Below are positions 25,387 to 33,723 of a stretch of 38,457 bases of DNA, piece after piece. The notes beneath the pieces are model-generated. The model had not been told where the DNA came from. It did no database searches and worked only from the letters and a program-made list of their open reading frames with translations. This DNA comes from Burkholderiales bacterium. GTDB taxonomy: Bacteria > Pseudomonadota > Gammaproteobacteria > Burkholderiales > Burkholderiaceae_C. The translations under genes and the position numbers were made by a program. Location: positions 1-38,457 of the forward strand of contig JAIXKR010000071.1 of the NCBI GenBank assembly GCA_026932235.1, given 5' to 3'. The stretch's first letter is position 1. Every line of letters begins with the position of its first letter.

Positions 25387-26468
25387 ACCTTCAGCGCGCC
25401 GCGGCGGATCTGGTCGCGCTCCATGCTCTCGAAGAGCGCCTTGAAGTTGCCCTCGCCGAAGCCCTCGTCGGCGCGGCGCTCGATGAACTCGAAGAACACC
25501 GGCCCGAGCAGGGTCTGGCTGAAGATCTGCAGCAGCAGCCGCTTCTCGCCGCCGGCGGTGCTGCCGTCGACGAGGATGCCGCGCGTCTGCAGCTCCGCCA
25601 CCGGCAGGCCGTGCCCAGGCAGGCGCTCGTCCAGCATCTCGTAGTAGACCTCGTTGGGTGCCGTCATCAGCGGCACGCCGGCCATCTGCAGCGCATCCAC
25701 CGTCTCCACCAGGTTCTCGGTGAGCAGCGCCACGTGCTGGATGCCCTCGCCGTTGAACTGCATGAGGAACTCCTCGATCTGCCCCGTGCCCTTGCCCGAC
25801 TCCTCGTTGAGCGGGATGCGGATGAGGCCGTCGGGTGCGGTCATGGCGCGGCTGGTGAGGCCCGTGTACTCGCCCTGGATGTCGAAGTAGCGGATCTCGC
25901 GGAAGTTGAAGAGCCGCTCGTAGAAGCCGCCCCAGTAGGCCATGCGCCCGCGGTAGACGTTGTGCGTGAGGTGGTCGATGCCCTTCAGGCCGTGGCCGCG
26001 CGGATGGCGGCTGGCCGCGTCCTCGAAGCCGGGCAGCCACTCGAAGTCGATGTCGTAGATGCTCCTGCCGTCCTCGAAGCGGTCGATCAGGTACAGCGGC
26101 GCGCCACCGATGCCCTTGATCGCCGGCAGCTTGAGCTCCATCGGGCCCGTGGGAACGTCCACCGGCTGCGCACCGCGATCGAGCGCGAGGGCGTAGGCCT
26201 TGTGCGAATCGCGCACGCGAAACGCCAGCGCGCAGGCGCAGGGCCCATGCTCGGCGGCGAAATAGCCCGCGAGGCTCTTCGGCTCGCGGTTGACGATGAA
26301 GTTGATGTCGCCCTGGCGGTAGAGCAGCACGTCCTTGCTGCGGTGCCGCGCGACGGGCAAGAAGCCCATCTTCTCGAACAGCGGCTCGAGCACGCCGGCC
26401 TGCGGCGATGCGAATTCGACGAACTCGAATCCCATCAGGCCCATCGGATTCTCGAAGTGTTCAGGCAC
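25377..26468 (-). CDS. hppD: 4-hydroxyphenylpyruvate dioxygenase
   Basis: A 363-residue Fe(II) dioxygenase that turns 4-hydroxyphenylpyruvate into homogentisate in tyrosine catabolism. It contains two vicinal-oxygen-chelate repeats. The iron ligands are H166 (GIDHLTHNV), H245 (GIQHVAL) and E327 (FFEFIERR), spaced like the Pseudomonas enzyme. The C-terminal [21 protein letters not shown] is the closing helix. The start is GTG at 26468, with an AGGGAG-type Shine-Dalgarno 7 nt upstream. It is divergent from cfa, and the shared region contains a 9-bp inverted repeat. The rest of the homogentisate pathway is not in the window. Confidence 0.97.
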   Translation of the reverse strand: MPEHFENPMGLMGFEFVEFASPQAGVLEPLFEKMGFLPVARHRSKDVLLYRQGDINFIVNREPKSLAGYFAAEHGPCACALAFRVRDSHKAYALALDRGAQPVDVPTGPMELKLPAIKGIGGAPLYLIDRFEDGRSIYDIDFEWLPGFEDAASRHPRGHGLKGIDHLTHNVYRGRMAYWGGFYERLFNFREIRYFDIQGEYTGLTSRAMTAPDGLIRIPLNEESGKGTGQIEEFLMQFNGEGIQHVALLTENLVETVDALQMAGVPLMTAPNEVYYEMLDERLPGHGLPVAELQTRGILVDGSTAGGEKRLLLQIFSQTLLGPVFFEFIERRADEGFGEGNFKALFESMERDQIRRGALKVEA

Positions 26469-26483
26469 GGCATGTCTCCCTTC

Positions 26484-26540
26484 CTGTCAAGCGCGTCCGG
26501 CGATGGTAGCGAAGGAAGTTCGACGCCACCGGCTTGACAG
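26484..26540. promoter_or_regulatory. paired inverted repeat in the hppD-cfa divergent region
   Basis: CTGTCAAGC (26484-26492) is the perfect reverse complement of GCTTGACAG (26532-26540), with 39 bp between. Each arm includes TTGACA on the strand facing away from the centre. The plus-strand TTGACA (26534-26539) could be the -35 of cfa. The symmetric layout suggests a shared operator or looping site; no regulator is identified. Confidence 0.45.
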
Positions 26541-26558
26541 CTTCGGCACGTCGATGGC

Positions 26559-27806
26559 ATGGATACGGAGCCCGACCCATTGACGACGGCCGTGGCGGCT
26601 TGCTTGAATCCCCGCATGGACAGTTCCTCGACCGGTGGCCGGGTCGATGCCGACCCTGGACTCGACCCGCCGACTCCGGCGCGACGCGCCCGGGGGCCGG
26701 CCTGGCAGCGGCTTGCGCGCCTGCTGCGCGAAGCCGATGTCGAGCTGGACGGCACGCGGCCCTGGGACCTGCGGCTGCACGACGCGAGCGTGCCGCGGCG
26801 CGTGCTGCTGCGCGGCTCGCTCGGCCTGGGCGAGTCCTACATGGACGGGCACTGGAGCTGCGAACGCCTGGACGAGTTCTTCGACCGCCTGCTGCGCGCC
26901 AACCTCGCCGACCGCGTTCACGCCCTCGGCGGCTTCTGGTACGGCCTGCGGACGCGGCTCTTCAACCTGCAGACGCGTGCACGCGCCTGGCAGGTCGGGC
27001 AGGCCCACTACGACCTCGGCAACGATTTCTACGCCGCGATGCTCGATGCGCGCATGACCTACACCTGCGCCTTCTGGGCCGGCGCCGACAGCCTGGATGC
27101 GGCGCAGGAGCACAAGCTCGACCTCGTCTGCCGCAAGCTGCAACTGCAGCCGGGCATGCGCGTGCTCGACATCGGCTGCGGCTGGGGCAGCTTCATGCAG
27201 TTTGCCGCCGAGCGCTACGGCGTGCGCTGCGTCGGCGTCACCGTCTCGGCCCAACAGGCCGCGCTCGGCCGGCAGCGCTGCGCGGGCCTGCCGATCGAGT
27301 TCCGGCTGGCCGACTACCGCACGCTGGACGAACCCTTCGATCGCATCGTCAGCCTGGGCATGTTCGAGCACGTCGGGAAGAAGAACCACGAGACCTACAT
27401 GAAGGTGCTGCGCCGCTGCCTGCACCCCTGGGGCCTGGCGCTGCTGCACACCATCGGCCGCAACGAGGCCGGCCACGGCACCGATCCGTGGATCCACCGC
27501 TACATCTTCCCCAACGGCGAGCTGCCCACCATCGCCCAGATCGGCCACGCCTGCGAACGCCGCTTCGTCGTCGAGGACCTGCACAACTTCGGCGCCGACT
27601 ACGAGCGCACGCTGCTGGCCTGGCACGCCAACTTCACGCGCGCCTGGCCGCGCTTCGCGCCGCGCCTGGGCGAGCGCTTCGAGCGCATGTGGCGCTACTA
27701 CCTGCTCTCCTGCGCCGGCGCCTTCCGCGCCCGCGACGTGCAGGTCTGGCAGTGGCTGCTGTCGCTGCCGGGGCGGCCGGGCGTCTATCCGCGGCTGGCG
27801 GACTGA
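26559..27806 (+). CDS. cfa: cyclopropane-fatty-acyl-phospholipid synthase family protein
   Basis: A 415-residue SAM-dependent methyltransferase that adds a methylene bridge to unsaturated acyl chains in membrane phospholipids. The N-terminal domain has the family sequence LGESYMDGHWSCERLDEFFDRLL. The junction QAHYDLGNDFYAAMLDARMTYTCAFW precedes the SAM motif VLDIGCGWGSFMQFAAERYG and GVTVSAQQ. Downstream are the conserved SLGMFEHVGKKNHETYM and IHRYIFPNGELPT. The last third (FERMWRYYLLSCAGAFRARDVQVWQW) is typical. E. coli Cfa has 382 residues; an in-frame ATG at 26616 would remove 19 poorly conserved residues and is an alternative start. No Shine-Dalgarno is clear at either. Such enzymes are usually induced in stationary phase or acid, but no sign of that is visible here. 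Confidence 0.92.
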   Translation: MDTEPDPLTTAVAACLNPRMDSSSTGGRVDADPGLDPPTPARRARGPAWQRLARLLREADVELDGTRPWDLRLHDASVPRRVLLRGSLGLGESYMDGHWSCERLDEFFDRLLRANLADRVHALGGFWYGLRTRLFNLQTRARAWQVGQAHYDLGNDFYAAMLDARMTYTCAFWAGADSLDAAQEHKLDLVCRKLQLQPGMRVLDIGCGWGSFMQFAAERYGVRCVGVTVSAQQAALGRQRCAGLPIEFRLADYRTLDEPFDRIVSLGMFEHVGKKNHETYMKVLRRCLHPWGLALLHTIGRNEAGHGTDPWIHRYIFPNGELPTIAQIGHACERRFVVEDLHNFGADYERTLLAWHANFTRAWPRFAPRLGERFERMWRYYLLSCAGAFRARDVQVWQWLLSLPGRPGVYPRLAD

Positions 27807-27884
27807 AGTCACCCCACCCGCGCACGATGCGCAGGCGCATTCGCCGTCGCAGGCGGCGCGGCCGCTGCGCTCGGCCTGCGCGCA

Positions 27885-27906
27885 GCCCCCCCGAGACGCG
27901 GGGGGC
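27885..27906. repeat. C7/G6 hairpin in the cfa - PEP-CTERM gap
   Basis: GCCCCCC (27885-27891) and GGGGGGC (27900-27906) form a perfect 7-bp stem with an 8-nt loop. The surrounding 27811-27930 is an unusual GC-rich, gene-free stretch. It may be the cfa terminator or a copy of a dispersed intergenic repeat; neither can be proved from one copy. Confidence 0.45.
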
Positions 27907-27994
27907 GCGGGGCGCCGCGAGCGAACGATCGACAAACGATGAGCCCTCACAGTCGCTGCACACCGCGAACCGACGCGAGGCAAGAGGAGCAGCG

Positions 27995-28762
27995 ATGATG
28001 ACAAGCACGAAGTCGACCCGTTCGAAGCCGCACGCAGGCGCCTGGCTGCTGGCGGCAAGCCTGGCGGCAGCCGCCGGCAGCGCCCAGGCCGAGACCTACG
28101 TGGAGACCTTCAGCGGCCCGCTGAATCCCACGCTGTGGAACTTGAACGCGCTCGGCAACGACTATCAGGTCTCAGGCGGCGAGCTGATCTTCACCCGCCA
28201 CAGCGGGGACAGTTCGAGACTGAGCTTTCTGCCCGAGCTCATCGGCAACTTCGACGTCAGCTTCGAATACCGCCTGATCCAGTGGGACTACATCTATGCC
28301 GCAGGCGATCGGCTGCAACTGGATGTCTCCTCCGGCGGCGTCGGGCACGCCGTCGGCCGCGCGCAAGAGCTCGGAGCCTCGTCGCGCAACGGCTACTTCG
28401 GCAAGGTCGCCGACCGGGATTGCTGCGCCTCCTCGTACTTGGCCGAAGATTCCGTAGGCCATGGGGCGCTGCGCATCGTCCGCGCGGACGGCATCGTCAG
28501 CGTCATGTTCAAGGACGGCAGCGGGAGCTGGGAGACCCTGCAGCAGAGTGTTGCCCAAGACCACCGGAATCTGCAGGCGGGCTTCAGCGCCTACATCCAC
28601 AACGGCTACTACAACGGCACGAGCTACGCGATCGACAACTTCAGGCTGAGCGCCGAGGGTTTCACGGCGCCGGTGCCCGAGCCGAGCCACGGCGCCATGC
28701 TGGCCTGCGGGCTGGCCGTCGTCTCCTGGCTGACCCGCCGCCGTCGGCGCCCCTCCGCCTGA
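27995..28762 (+). CDS. PEP-CTERM sorting-domain protein (secreted, beta-sandwich-like)
   Basis: 255 residues. An N-terminal signal peptide (Lys/Arg-rich start, hydrophobic LLAASLAAAAGSAQA, cleavage before ETYVETF) is followed by one domain. It is rich in beta strands and aromatic residues (NFDVSFEYRLIQWDY, RLQLDVSSGG, SYAIDNFRLS), resembling concanavalin-like or LamG-type jelly rolls. The C terminus is VPEPSHGAML, a hydrophobic helix and then RRRRR, the classic PEP-CTERM signal cut by exosortase. Two adjacent ATGs (27995, 27998) follow a good AAGAGGAG Shine-Dalgarno. A Cys-Cys pair sits near residue 148. No exosortase or EPS gene is in the window. Its role may be in cell surface or exopolysaccharide matrix; ligand unknown. 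Confidence 0.88.
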   Translation: MMTSTKSTRSKPHAGAWLLAASLAAAAGSAQAETYVETFSGPLNPTLWNLNALGNDYQVSGGELIFTRHSGDSSRLSFLPELIGNFDVSFEYRLIQWDYIYAAGDRLQLDVSSGGVGHAVGRAQELGASSRNGYFGKVADRDCCASSYLAEDSVGHGALRIVRADGIVSVMFKDGSGSWETLQQSVAQDHRNLQAGFSAYIHNGYYNGTSYAIDNFRLSAEGFTAPVPEPSHGAMLACGLAVVSWLTRRRRRPSA

Positions 28763-28784
28763 CCCGGCCCGCGCAGGCCTCAGG
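28758..28784. terminator. hairpin between the PEP-CTERM gene and the SARP-type regulator
   Basis: CCTGA (28758-28762) pairs with TCAGG (28780-28784), and inside it GGCC pairs with GGCC (28766-28769, 28776-28779), giving a 9-bp stem with a 3-nt bulge between convergent stop codons. Possible bidirectional terminator. Confidence 0.4.
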
Positions 28785-28785
28785 T

Positions 28786-31608
28786 TCACGCGCCTGCCGC
28801 GCGCAGCCGCCGCGCCCGGGCCACCGCCTCGGGCAGCGACAGCGCCTGCCCCTCGCGCCAGATGGCCTCGGCCAGCGCTGGCCTCAGGCGCTGGCGGCAG
28901 GCGCGGCGCACGCGCAGCACGTCGCGCCGGTCGCTGCGTGCCAGCGGCCCGAACTGCGTGCGCCAGGCGTGGTCGGCAAAACCCAGCAGCCGTGCCGCCG
29001 GCTCGGCCAGGCCGCGCCGGTGCGCCAGCAGCGCCAGATTCCATAGCGCGTAGAGCACGGCCTCGCGATCGAGCATCGCCCAGGCGAGCTCCAGCGACTG
29101 CAGCGTGGCCGCCATCGCCTCGGGCAGTTGCCCCAGGTCCTGGGCCGCGCTGCCCAGGGCGTTGTAGAGCGGCGCCAGCAACTGCTCGTCGCCGCAGGCC
29201 TGCGCCTCCTCGATCAGGGGCTCGATGAGCGCCAGCGCCTGCTGCGGCTGCTCGGCGTGGATGAGGGCGATGGCGATGTTGTGGCGCAGGCCGCGCATGG
29301 CGTGCAGCGGCTGCGGCTGAAGGTCTTGCAGAAGGGTCAGCGCGCGGCGGTAGCCGCGCTCGGCGGCGGCGACGTCGCCGTCGACCTCGTTGGCCATGGT
29401 CGCGAGCTGGTTGACGGCCTCGGCCTCGCTGGCGGCATCGCCGGCGATGCGGGCGCTTTGCACCGCCTCCTCGAGCAGCTCCCGCGCCGCCGCCACGTCG
29501 CCGGCGGCACGCCAGCGCACCTTGGCCACCTGCCACTGCGCCCGCGCGCGTGCCTGCACCTGCGCCGGCCACGCCGCTGCGGCCACCTCGGCGTGACGGC
29601 AGGCCGCCTCACGCTGCCCCAGCGCCAGCGCCAGGCGCGCCGCCAGCGCCCGGGCGCTGCGCCCGAGTTCGGCCTGAGCGGGCGCGTTGCCCCGGTCCGC
29701 AGCGGCGTCGGCCAGCGCGCGATCCAGGGCCTGCACGAACGCCGCGGGCGGGACGCGCTCGGCCCAGGCTGGCATCAGCGTCAACGCCAGCTGCAGCACC
29801 TGCGCGGGCGCGGCCTGCGCGTCCTCGCGCTGCGCCATCCAGCTCAGCAGCGGCCACAGCGGCGCCAACCGGGGCAGCGGCCAGGGCTCGCGCAGCCGCT
29901 CGGCCCAGCTCTGCACGGCCTGCCACCAGGCCTGGGGCGGCACGAGGGACGGCGCCTCGAGCACGCGGTCGCGCACCGGCTCGCGCAGCGCCCAGCAGCT
30001 CTCGCCGCCGTCGTCCGCCACCGCATCGACGAGGCTGCTCGCCACCAGTTCGTCCAGGGCCAGGCGCGCAGCGGCCGTGCTCGACGCGATTCCGGCGGCG
30101 ACGCCGAACGCGGCGATCAAGTCGCCGGCGAGCGCACAAGGCGGCGCCGCCAGGCCCTCCAGCAGCCGCCGCGCGGGCGGCGACAGGCTGGCCAGGCTCT
30201 CATCGACGACGGCCAGCAGCGAAGCGTGGCGCGGGTCCTGGCCGGCGCGCGCGCTGTGGCGGGCCAGCAAGGTCCAGCGCTGGCTGCCGGGCTGGGCGAG
30301 GAGCTCGAGCATCGCCCCCGGCGGCAGGCTGCGCACGCGTGCGGCCGCCAGTTCCAGCGCCAGCGGCAGGCCCTGCAGGCGACGCACGAGCGAGGCCACC
30401 GCGCCCGCGTTGCCGGCATGCAGCTGGAAGTCGGCCCGACTGGCCTGGGCACACTCCACGAACAGGCGCACCGCCGCATAGGCGCCGAGCTCGGCCAGCG
30501 GCGCGTCCGCCGGCGGCAGCGGCAGAGGCGCCACCGGATGATCGACCTCGCCGGGCAGCCCGAGCACGCGGCGCGAAGTCAGCAGCAGGCGCAGTCCCGG
30601 CACCTGCGCCAGGAGCTGCAGCAGGCAGCGCCCGGCCTCGTCGTCCAGGGCGTCGACGTTGTCCAGCACCAGCAGCGCGCGCCGTCCGGCCAGGGCGGCG
30701 ACGCAGGCGCCCACGGCGTCGCCCTGCGGCAAAGGCGGACGCAGGCTCTCCAGCAGGCGCTCGTGCAGCGCGGCCACGCCTTGCACCTGGATGCAGGAGA
30801 CGAAGCGCAGCGCGTCGAAGCGGGCGCCCTGCCGCGCCAGGCGCTGCAGGAGCTCGAGCGCCAGTCGCGTCTTGCCGATGCCGCCGGCTCCGCGCAGCGT
30901 CGTCAGCGCCTGGCGGTCGACGGCGCGCACCAGATCGTCGATCAGCGCCGCATCGCCATGCCAGTGCCCAAGCGGCATGGGCAGCGTGTGTTCGATCCCC
31001 TGCGCGGGCAGCGGCATGCGCTCCCCCAGCGCCGGCGGATCGGCCAGCAGCTGGACTTCCCCAGCGGGCGCCGCGACGGCAGCCCAAGGCCTCGGCCCCG
31101 CGGCCGGCGCCATGCGCTCGGCCAGGGCCTGCAGCCGCATGCGCTCCTCGACCAGCCAGTCGTCGTAGTAGCCCGGGAGCAACTCGCCCCCGTAGCAGGC
31201 AAGCGCGGCGTGCGCCGCGCCGGCCGCGCTGGCGCGCTCGAACGCCCAGACGTCGCACTCCAGCGCGCCCGGCAGCAGGCGCAGCACGCGGCGGTCGGCG
31301 GCCAGCAGCGGGCGCGACGCCTGCAGTCCGCCTTGCCGCTCGAGCGTGGCGCGCAGCGTGCTGAGCGTCTGCCGCAGGCGCGCCAGCCCGGTGACGAGAT
31401 CGACCTGCGGCCACAGCAGGGCGGCCAGCTCCTCGCGCCCGTGGTCGCGCGCAGGCCGCAGCGCCAGGCGCGCCAGCAGCAGCACGGCGGCGCGGCTGTG
31501 CAGCCGGCGCAGGCAGCGCCGTCCGTCGTCGATCTCGAAGCCGCCCAGCAGGCGCAAGCGCCACAAGGGCGGGCTCAGGGTCGCGTCTGTCGGGGGCGAT
31601 GGCTGCAT
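28786..31608 (-). CDS. SARP/BTAD-type regulator with STAND ATPase and TPR repeats
   Basis: A 940-residue multidomain regulator. Residues 15-110 look like the winged-helix output domain of SARP proteins ([18 protein letters not shown]...[10 protein letters not shown]). Residues about 112-168 are the BTAD domain ([31 protein letters not shown]). A STAND/NB-ARC-like ATPase follows, with Walker [12 protein letters not shown] (240-250) and Walker [11 protein letters not shown]. Then come winged-helix-like segments and a C-terminal series of Ala/Leu-rich TPR-like helices (about 640-900). In the AfsR/GutR type, ligand binding by the TPR region releases the ATPase switch. It follows the cupin gene on the same strand by 30 bp, so they may be one unit. 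Target genes are not evident. Confidence 0.86.
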   Translation of the reverse strand: MQPSPPTDATLSPPLWRLRLLGGFEIDDGRRCLRRLHSRAAVLLLARLALRPARDHGREELAALLWPQVDLVTGLARLRQTLSTLRATLERQGGLQASRPLLAADRRVLRLLPGALECDVWAFERASAAGAAHAALACYGGELLPGYYDDWLVEERMRLQALAERMAPAAGPRPWAAVAAPAGEVQLLADPPALGERMPLPAQGIEHTLPMPLGHWHGDAALIDDLVRAVDRQALTTLRGAGGIGKTRLALELLQRLARQGARFDALRFVSCIQVQGVAALHERLLESLRPPLPQGDAVGACVAALAGRRALLVLDNVDALDDEAGRCLLQLLAQVPGLRLLLTSRRVLGLPGEVDHPVAPLPLPPADAPLAELGAYAAVRLFVECAQASRADFQLHAGNAGAVASLVRRLQGLPLALELAAARVRSLPPGAMLELLAQPGSQRWTLLARHSARAGQDPRHASLLAVVDESLASLSPPARRLLEGLAAPPCALAGDLIAAFGVAAGIASSTAAARLALDELVASSLVDAVADDGGESCWALREPVRDRVLEAPSLVPPQAWWQAVQSWAERLREPWPLPRLAPLWPLLSWMAQREDAQAAPAQVLQLALTLMPAWAERVPPAAFVQALDRALADAAADRGNAPAQAELGRSARALAARLALALGQREAACRHAEVAAAAWPAQVQARARAQWQVAKVRWRAAGDVAAARELLEEAVQSARIAGDAASEAEAVNQLATMANEVDGDVAAAERGYRRALTLLQDLQPQPLHAMRGLRHNIAIALIHAEQPQQALALIEPLIEEAQACGDEQLLAPLYNALGSAAQDLGQLPEAMAATLQSLELAWAMLDREAVLYALWNLALLAHRRGLAEPAARLLGFADHAWRTQFGPLARSDRRDVLRVRRACRQRLRPALAEAIWREGQALSLPEAVARARRLRAAGA

Positions 31609-31638
31609 GGGTCAGGAGCGCAATGCCACAGCCCCCGA

Positions 31639-32031
31639 TCAGCCGCGCACGAACAGCGTCACCAGCGGCTGCGCGCCGACCTGGCGGCTGCAGTGGCCGT
31701 GCAGCGTGGGGTCGAAGCTCGCGCCCTCGGGCAGCAGGTCGGCCGAGTAGAAGTGCTCGCCGGGGCCGAAGACGCGCGTGCTGCCGTCCTGCAGGCCGAT
31801 CTCCATGCAGCCCTGCAGGATGAAGACCCACTGCGCCTCGCCGGTGCAGTGGAACTCGCTGCGAAAGCCCACCGGGCTGTGGCGCAGCTGGTAGCCGCCG
31901 CTGGAGGCCAGCGGCGTCAGGCGCGCCTGCGGCTTGCCGTCACAAAGGACCAGTTCCTCCTGCCGCCAGCGCGCCCGGCCGTCGCGATCGGTGAAGAGAA
32001 CGTGCTTGACGAGGCTGGGCAGGTCGTTCAT
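31639..32031 (-). CDS. cupin-domain protein
   Basis: 130 residues with a single cupin-fold barrel. The centre reads [52 protein letters not shown], the strand-turn pattern of a small-molecule-binding cupin. The usual metal histidine pairs are not complete: FHCTGEAQ replaces the HxH pair, so it may bind a ligand without a classical metal site or use another histidine (near HGHCSRQ). Start at ATG 32031 ([13 protein letters not shown]); no Shine-Dalgarno is visible. It is encoded directly upstream of the large SARP-type regulator and divergent from the SDR gene. It could modify or sense the regulator's signal molecule, but that is inference. Confidence 0.8.
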   Translation of the reverse strand: MNDLPSLVKHVLFTDRDGRARWRQEELVLCDGKPQARLTPLASSGGYQLRHSPVGFRSEFHCTGEAQWVFILQGCMEIGLQDGSTRVFGPGEHFYSADLLPEGASFDPTLHGHCSRQVGAQPLVTLFVRG

Positions 32032-32184
32032 CGCAGGAGTCGCGTGGCCGCCGCCATGACGGGCCGGCAAGGGGCAAAGACAATGGGCGCGGGCGACGGA
32101 CGCCGCCGAGGTCAGCGCGCCGCGAGCATAGACCGGCGCGCGGCGCGGCGAGAATCGCGCTTTCACGATGTCGAGGACCGCCAC

Positions 32185-32931
32185 ATGAAATATGCCGCCG
32201 TCACCGGCGCCGGCTCGGGCATAGGCCGCGCCTGTGCGCTCGCGCTGCTGGGCGCGGGCTGGAGCGTGGCGCTGCTGGGTCGCCGCGAGGCCGCGCTGCA
32301 GGAGACCGCCGGCCGCGCCGGCGCCGCCGCGGCGCAGGCGCTCGCCATCGCCTGCGACGTCGGCCAGGAGGACCAGGTCGAGGCGGCCTTCGCCCGCATC
32401 GAGGCGCAGTTCGGGCGCCTGGACCTGCTCTTCAACAACGCCGGCATCGGCCTGCCGGCGCAGACGCCGGACGAGGTCAGCGGCGCGGACTGGCGGCGCA
32501 TCGTCGACGCCAACCTGAACGGCAGCTTCTACTGCCTGAGCCGCGCCTTTGCCCTCATGCGCCGCCAGCGGCCGCAGGGCGGGCGCATCATCAACAACGG
32601 CAGCATCTCGGCCTACGCGCCGCGCCCGGGCTCGATCGGCTACACGGCGACCAAGCACGCCATCAGCGGCCTCACGCGCGCGGCGGCGCTGGACGGCCGC
32701 GCCTTCGACATCGCCGTGGGCCAGATCGACATCGGCAACGCCGCCAGCGAGATGACCGAGCGCATGGCCGCGGGCATCCTGCAGGCCGACGGCAGCGTGC
32801 GCGCCGAGGCGCGCATGGACCTGGCCTGCGTCGTCGAGGCCTTCATGACCATGGCCGGGCTGCCGCTCTCGGCCAACATGCTCTTCGTCAACGTGATGGC
32901 CACGCGCATGCCTTTCGTCGGACGCGGATGA
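32185..32931 (+). CDS. SDR-family NAD(P)-dependent oxidoreductase
   Basis: A 248-residue short-chain dehydrogenase. The Rossmann glycine motif TGAGSGIG is at 7-14, NNAG lies in [11 protein letters not shown], and the catalytic tetrad is in [10 protein letters not shown]...GYTATKHA (Ser, Tyr, Lys; N-A-N in VDANLNG). Substrate unknown. The next gene starts inside its stop (ATGA, 32928-32931), so it heads an operon with the metallophosphoesterase and probably the kinase. A GAGAATC box 30 bp before the ATG resembles the recurring -10 motif in this window. The ATG at 32185 is the first that keeps the SDR N terminus. Confidence 0.93.
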   Translation: MKYAAVTGAGSGIGRACALALLGAGWSVALLGRREAALQETAGRAGAAAAQALAIACDVGQEDQVEAAFARIEAQFGRLDLLFNNAGIGLPAQTPDEVSGADWRRIVDANLNGSFYCLSRAFALMRRQRPQGGRIINNGSISAYAPRPGSIGYTATKHAISGLTRAAALDGRAFDIAVGQIDIGNAASEMTERMAAGILQADGSVRAEARMDLACVVEAFMTMAGLPLSANMLFVNVMATRMPFVGRG

Positions 32932-33680
32932 GCATGCGCACGGCGATCCTCTCGGACCTGCACGCCAACCGCGAGGCCTTGGAAGCGGTGCTCGAACACG
33001 CGGCCGGACAGCGCATCGAGTCCTTCGCGCTCCTGGGCGACCTCGTCGGCTACGGCGCCGATCCGGCCTGGGTGCTGGAACGCGCACGTGCGCTGGTGGC
33101 AGCCGGCGCGGTCGCCGTGCAGGGCAACCACGACCAGGCCACTGCGCGCGGCAGCAGTCCGGAGATGCGCGCCGAGCCGCGGCAGGTGATCGAGTGGACG
33201 CGCGGGCAGCTCGACGCCGGCCAGATCGCCTTTCTGGCCGACCTGCCGCTCGAGCAGCGCCGCGGCGACTGCCTCTTCGTGCATGCCAACGCCTGGGAGC
33301 CCGGCGACTGGGGCTACGTGCTCGAGCGTGCCGACGCCGCGCGCAGCCTGCGGGCGACGAGCGCGCACGCCACCTTCTGCGGTCACGTGCACGAGGCACG
33401 GCTCTACCACCTGGCGCCCAGCGGCGGCACGGCGGCCGACTTCATCCCCACGCCGGGCGTTCCCGTCCCCTTGCTCGCCTCACGCCGATGGCTGGCGATC
33501 GCGGGCTCGGTCGGCCAGCCGCGCGACGGCGACCCCGCCGCCTGCTATGCCGTGTACGACGACACCCCCGGCAGCGTCACCTGGTGGCGCGTTCCGTATG
33601 ACCACGAGAGCGCAGCGGCGAAGATCCGTGCCGCCGGCCTGCCCGCGGCGCTGGCCGACCGGCTTGCGCACGGGTACTGA
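32928..33680 (+). CDS. metallophosphoesterase
   Basis: A 250-residue calcineurin-like phosphoesterase with the complete dimetal motif set: SDLHAN (D10, H12), [16 protein letters not shown], and FCGHVHEA near the C-terminal third. The family includes diadenosine tetraphosphatases, phosphodiesterases and serine/threonine phosphatases, and sequence alone does not separate them. It overlaps the SDR stop by 4 bp (ATGA) and lies 43 bp before a Ser/Thr kinase gene, so it is a candidate cognate phosphatase for that kinase. No signal peptide; cytoplasmic. Confidence 0.9.
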   Translation: MSMRTAILSDLHANREALEAVLEHAAGQRIESFALLGDLVGYGADPAWVLERARALVAAGAVAVQGNHDQATARGSSPEMRAEPRQVIEWTRGQLDAGQIAFLADLPLEQRRGDCLFVHANAWEPGDWGYVLERADAARSLRATSAHATFCGHVHEARLYHLAPSGGTAADFIPTPGVPVPLLASRRWLAIAGSVGQPRDGDPAACYAVYDDTPGSVTWWRVPYDHESAAAKIRAAGLPAALADRLAHGY

Positions 33681-33723
33681 AGCGGCAGCCGCGGGCGTGC
33701 AACCGACCTTCGACGGCGCTCGC

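Noticed and set aside
26485-26490. Minus-strand TTGACA as the -35 of hppD
   Set aside because: A -10 at the proper distance would fall on or after the hppD start codon, so it cannot serve that gene.
29128-32184. Long plus-strand open frame antisense to the SARP-type regulator, continuous with the SDR gene
   Set aside because: The part before 32185 is low-complexity Arg/Gln/His sequence opposite a real gene. Only the SDR portion has recognisable motifs.
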